Positions 61,689-64,000 of a stretch of 64,000 bases of DNA are shown here, piece after piece. A program made the translations under genes and the position numbers. Source of the stretch: Paenibacillus cymbidii (GTDB taxonomy: Bacteria; Bacillota; Bacilli; Paenibacillales; NBRC-103111); assembly GCF_004764705.1 (NCBI RefSeq), contig NZ_SHLX01000005.1, positions 124,001-188,000 on the forward strand, given 5' to 3'. A model generated the notes under the pieces. The model was not told where the DNA came from and made no database searches. It saw nothing but the letters and a program-made list of their open reading frames with translations. Each line of letters starts with the position of its first letter. Positions within the stretch are counted from its first letter, which is position 1.

Positions 61689-63032
61689 TTACTTGTAATG
61701 CTCCTTCATTGGTTCCAATCCCGGCAGCGCCAGCATTTCATCGATCATGTTCCGGGCCTGCCGCTCCGAACGGGTCCACGGATCCATCAGCACGAGCTTG
61801 ACAAGATCGTCATAGCTGCCGTTCTCGAATGCGCTCAGTTCGGTTTCGACAGAAGCGACGCGATCGCGAAGCGCATATTCGATGACCGGCTTCGGAAGCC
61901 CTTTCGTCTTGATCCCCTGCACGCCGATCGCGCTTACATAGCAGGGAATTTCCACTTGAAAATCGCGCGGGATGCCGGGGACGAAGTCGCCGTCATTCAT
62001 CACGTTCAGCACGAGGACACGCGGCACGTCGCAGGCGATCGCTTCGATAAACGGAATCATCGGCTCGCGCGAATGGACCGGCGGGAATTCGTCCGTAACC
62101 TTGCGCGACGCATCGGCCGACACTTCGCGAATCCGTTCCACTCGTTCGCTGCCATTATGCAAATAACGATCGAACCAGGCGTCCGGATCGTCCTTGTATC
62201 GCAGCTGCGTTTCCTCGTCCGCATGATACCAGTACGGCCAGGCGCCGCCCCCGGGATTGCCGGTATCGCCGATCGGGAAAACGCCGAACTTGCGATACAA
62301 ATCTACTGCCTTCGGCCCCATGGCGTCGCAATTTTTGCACGTTGCAAAATATCGCTCCGCCTGCTCCTCCACCCACCGATCCAGAATCGGAAAAGCGTCC
62401 TGCCCATTATGACGGAACTCGGTCAACCAGATGAAATGATTGATGCCCGGCACCTCGAACGTGATCCGCGCCGGATCGAGCCCCAGCGTTTCGGCGATGC
62501 GGTACACCCCGTTCGAGCCGTGGCAAAAACCGGTCAGCTTCGCCTGCGGGTATTTGCGGCTCAAATACGTCACGCCGGCCATGACCGGATTGGCCACCAG
62601 CATGTACCAGGCATTCGGGCAGACTTCGAGGATGTCCTGTAAAATTTCTTCCATTAATGACAGTTGTCCGTAGTTGATCCAGAATCCTTCGTCGTGCATC
62701 ACATGCAAGCTGCCGCCGAAGCGGTACCCGTGTCGGCGGGCAACTTCCCAGCCCTGCGTGAAACGGTCGTGACCGCCGACAAGCGCCGCATTGATCACAA
62801 AATCCGCTCCACGGATCGATTCCCGCCGATCGGTCGTTTGCTCGAGCGTCAGCCGTATGCCGGCTTCTTCCGCATAACGGCGGCAAAGCGCGTGCGCATG
62901 GCGCAGCCGGTCTTCGTCAATGTCCATAAAGCTGATCGTGCTTCCCTCAAGACCCGGCGTCAGGCAGATATCCCGGATCAAATTGAGGGAAAACACCGCC
63001 GTGCCGGCGCCGATAATACTGATTTTCGTCAT
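61689..63032 (-). CDS. GH4-family glycosidase (alpha-galactosidase/alpha-glucosidase/glucuronidase type)
   Basis: 447 residues from ATG 63032 (AGGAGG eight bases upstream). NAD-binding start ISIIGAGTAVFSLNLIRDI, metal site Cys-His in GFCHGSNGVY and His in VPGINHFIWL, and NPVMAGV before them. GH4 enzymes use NAD and Mn2+ to cleave by oxidation and elimination. The CHG(S/N)N form is typical of MelA/AglA/LplD-like members. Cytoplasmic; splits an imported oligosaccharide. Confidence 0.92.
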   Translation of the reverse strand: MTKISIIGAGTAVFSLNLIRDICLTPGLEGSTISFMDIDEDRLRHAHALCRRYAEEAGIRLTLEQTTDRRESIRGADFVINAALVGGHDRFTQGWEVARRHGYRFGGSLHVMHDEGFWINYGQLSLMEEILQDILEVCPNAWYMLVANPVMAGVTYLSRKYPQAKLTGFCHGSNGVYRIAETLGLDPARITFEVPGINHFIWLTEFRHNGQDAFPILDRWVEEQAERYFATCKNCDAMGPKAVDLYRKFGVFPIGDTGNPGGGAWPYWYHADEETQLRYKDDPDAWFDRYLHNGSERVERIREVSADASRKVTDEFPPVHSREPMIPFIEAIACDVPRVLVLNVMNDGDFVPGIPRDFQVEIPCYVSAIGVQGIKTKGLPKPVIEYALRDRVASVETELSAFENGSYDDLVKLVLMDPWTRSERQARNMIDEMLALPGLEPMKEHYK

Positions 63033-63090
63033 GGTGAAGTCCTCCTGCATGGTTGGTTTTGGACAAGCCGCATCGCCACGGACGAAACCG

Positions 63091-63870
63091 TCAAATTGCC
63101 GCCGATGCCGCACCGTCGACGCTGAGACAGGAGCCGGTTACCGCCGAAGCTTCGTCGGAAGCGAGAAACAAAACCGCATAGCCGACTTCGCGCGGCGTCG
63201 CCATCCGTCCGAGCGGCTGCTGCTGTTTGATGACCGGGTACAATTTGTCCATCCCGCCGACGCTTTCGGCGAGCTTCACATTCATATCCGTCTCTACCCA
63301 GCCGGGAGCAATGGCGTTGCAGCGAATCCCTTTCTCGGCGTAAGACACGGCGATTTCCTTGGTCAGGCCGATAATCGCCGCCTTGGACGCCGTATAGGCG
63401 CTGTAGCCCGGCTCGGTCAAACTCGCCATGACGGAGGAAGTATTGACAATCGAGCCGCCGCCCCGCTTCAACATTTCCGGAATGGCGCGTTTGGAGAGAA
63501 GGAACATCGACCTGACATTCACGTTCATCACTTCGTCCCATGTGGACAACGGGTAATCGACGATATCGCCGACCGGCATGATGCCGGCATTGTTAAACAG
63601 CACATCCACGCCGCCAAATGCATCCAGCGCCGTACACACGGCCAAATCCGCCGTTTCCGGCAAGGAGACGTCGCCAAGCACCGTCTCGCAGGCGCCGCCG
63701 GCCTGGCGAATTTCCGCCGCAGTCGTTTGCAGCCGTTCGGAATCCCGGTCCACCAGGACGAGCTTCGCCCCTTCTTCGGCGAACAGAAGCGCCGTTCCTT
63801 TGCCGATCCCCGAGGCCGCGCCGGTTATAATGGCCACTTTGCCTTTCAAGCGTCCCTGCTCCTTATTCAT
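63091..63870 (-). CDS. Short-chain dehydrogenase (FabG-like SDR)
   Basis: 259 residues from ATG 63870; GGAAGGA lies about ten bases upstream. NAD(P) loop TGAASGIG (16-23), NNAG, catalytic Ser in VNTSSVMAS and YxxxK in SAYTASKAA, end SCLSVDGA. Glucose-dehydrogenase/FabG class. In this sugar operon it more likely oxidises a sugar than makes fatty acids. Confidence 0.9.
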   Translation of the reverse strand: MNKEQGRLKGKVAIITGAASGIGKGTALLFAEEGAKLVLVDRDSERLQTTAAEIRQAGGACETVLGDVSLPETADLAVCTALDAFGGVDVLFNNAGIMPVGDIVDYPLSTWDEVMNVNVRSMFLLSKRAIPEMLKRGGGSIVNTSSVMASLTEPGYSAYTASKAAIIGLTKEIAVSYAEKGIRCNAIAPGWVETDMNVKLAESVGGMDKLYPVIKQQQPLGRMATPREVGYAVLFLASDEASAVTGSCLSVDGAASAAI

Positions 63871-63916
63871 CGCATGCTCATCCTTCCATCTATTTGTTCG
63901 TTCCTCCATTATCGCG

Positions 63917-64000
63917 TTATTTGATCGATCCTACAACGAGCCCTTTGCGAATGTATCCTTGCAGCAGCAAATAGATGAGCACCGGCGGCAGCGAAACGAG
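63917..64000 (-). CDS. ABC transporter permease, C-terminal end (MalG/LplC-like), partial
   Basis: The last 27 residues of a gene that continues past the right edge: SLPPVLIYLLLQGYIRKGLV then VGSIK and stop TAA at 63917-63919. This is the end seen in inner-membrane sugar permeases (Q..Y...G...GS.K). It makes the sugar operon at 57.4-64 kb another transporter-linked unit. Confidence 0.85.
   Translation of the reverse strand, partial: LVSLPPVLIYLLLQGYIRKGLVVGSIK

Overview
The window looks like chromosome of a spore-forming, sugar-scavenging member of the Paenibacillaceae (Paenibacillus/Cohnella type). Three things point there: a germinant-receptor operon of GerA/GerC/GerB type, LplABC-type sugar transporters with a YesM/YesN-type two-component pair, and strong AGGAGG ribosome binding sites with GC-rich codon use. 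This is inference from gene families; no rRNA or tRNA gene was seen.

Layout. 1-17 kb: the 5' part of a secreted repeat protein, a 1689-residue kinase-like/ATPase/GAF/histidine kinase, a decayed siderophore-uptake locus with two Fur boxes, a creatininase-family protein, a 1679-residue secreted glycoside hydrolase-like protein with discoidin-like and Fn3 modules, an NTF2-like protein, a Gfo/Idh/MocA oxidoreductase and a secreted discoidin protein. 17.5-36.5 kb: three carbohydrate-type operons, all on the minus strand. Operon A (22.2 to 17.5 kb) has two ABC permeases, a binding lipoprotein and an M20 amidohydrolase. Operon B (32.7 to 22.5 kb) has two permeases, a binding lipoprotein, a YesM/YesN-like pair, a glucuronidase-like hydrolase and an M81 protein. 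Operon C (36.3 to 32.9 kb) has an enolase-superfamily dehydratase, a second M81 protein and an SDR. A LacI-type regulator (36.6 kb) is divergent from operon C. The same perfect palindrome lies just downstream of near-identical promoters for operons A and C, so these two appear to form one regulon.

37-42 kb: Uma2-like nuclease, PIG-L deacetylase, AraC regulator and two consecutive MocA-type oxidoreductase genes that are both broken by point changes. 42-49.8 kb: a cluster of palindromic repeats, a CsoR-type sensor, a Zn/Cd P-type ATPase behind an SmtB-like operator, an operon with a PspA-like protein, a CzrA/SmtB-like zinc sensor, and an AraC regulator divergent from a phytanoyl-CoA dioxygenase-like enzyme. 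49.8-55.1 kb: the ger operon with two GerB genes. 55.3-57.3 kb: another siderophore-binding-protein fragment and an IS110 element. 57.4-64 kb: a sugar catabolic operon (ABC permease running off the edge, SDR, GH4, aldose epimerase, HpcH/HpaI aldolase, large glucuronidase-like hydrolase).

One family of short AT-rich palindromes recurs in at least nine intergenic copies across the window.
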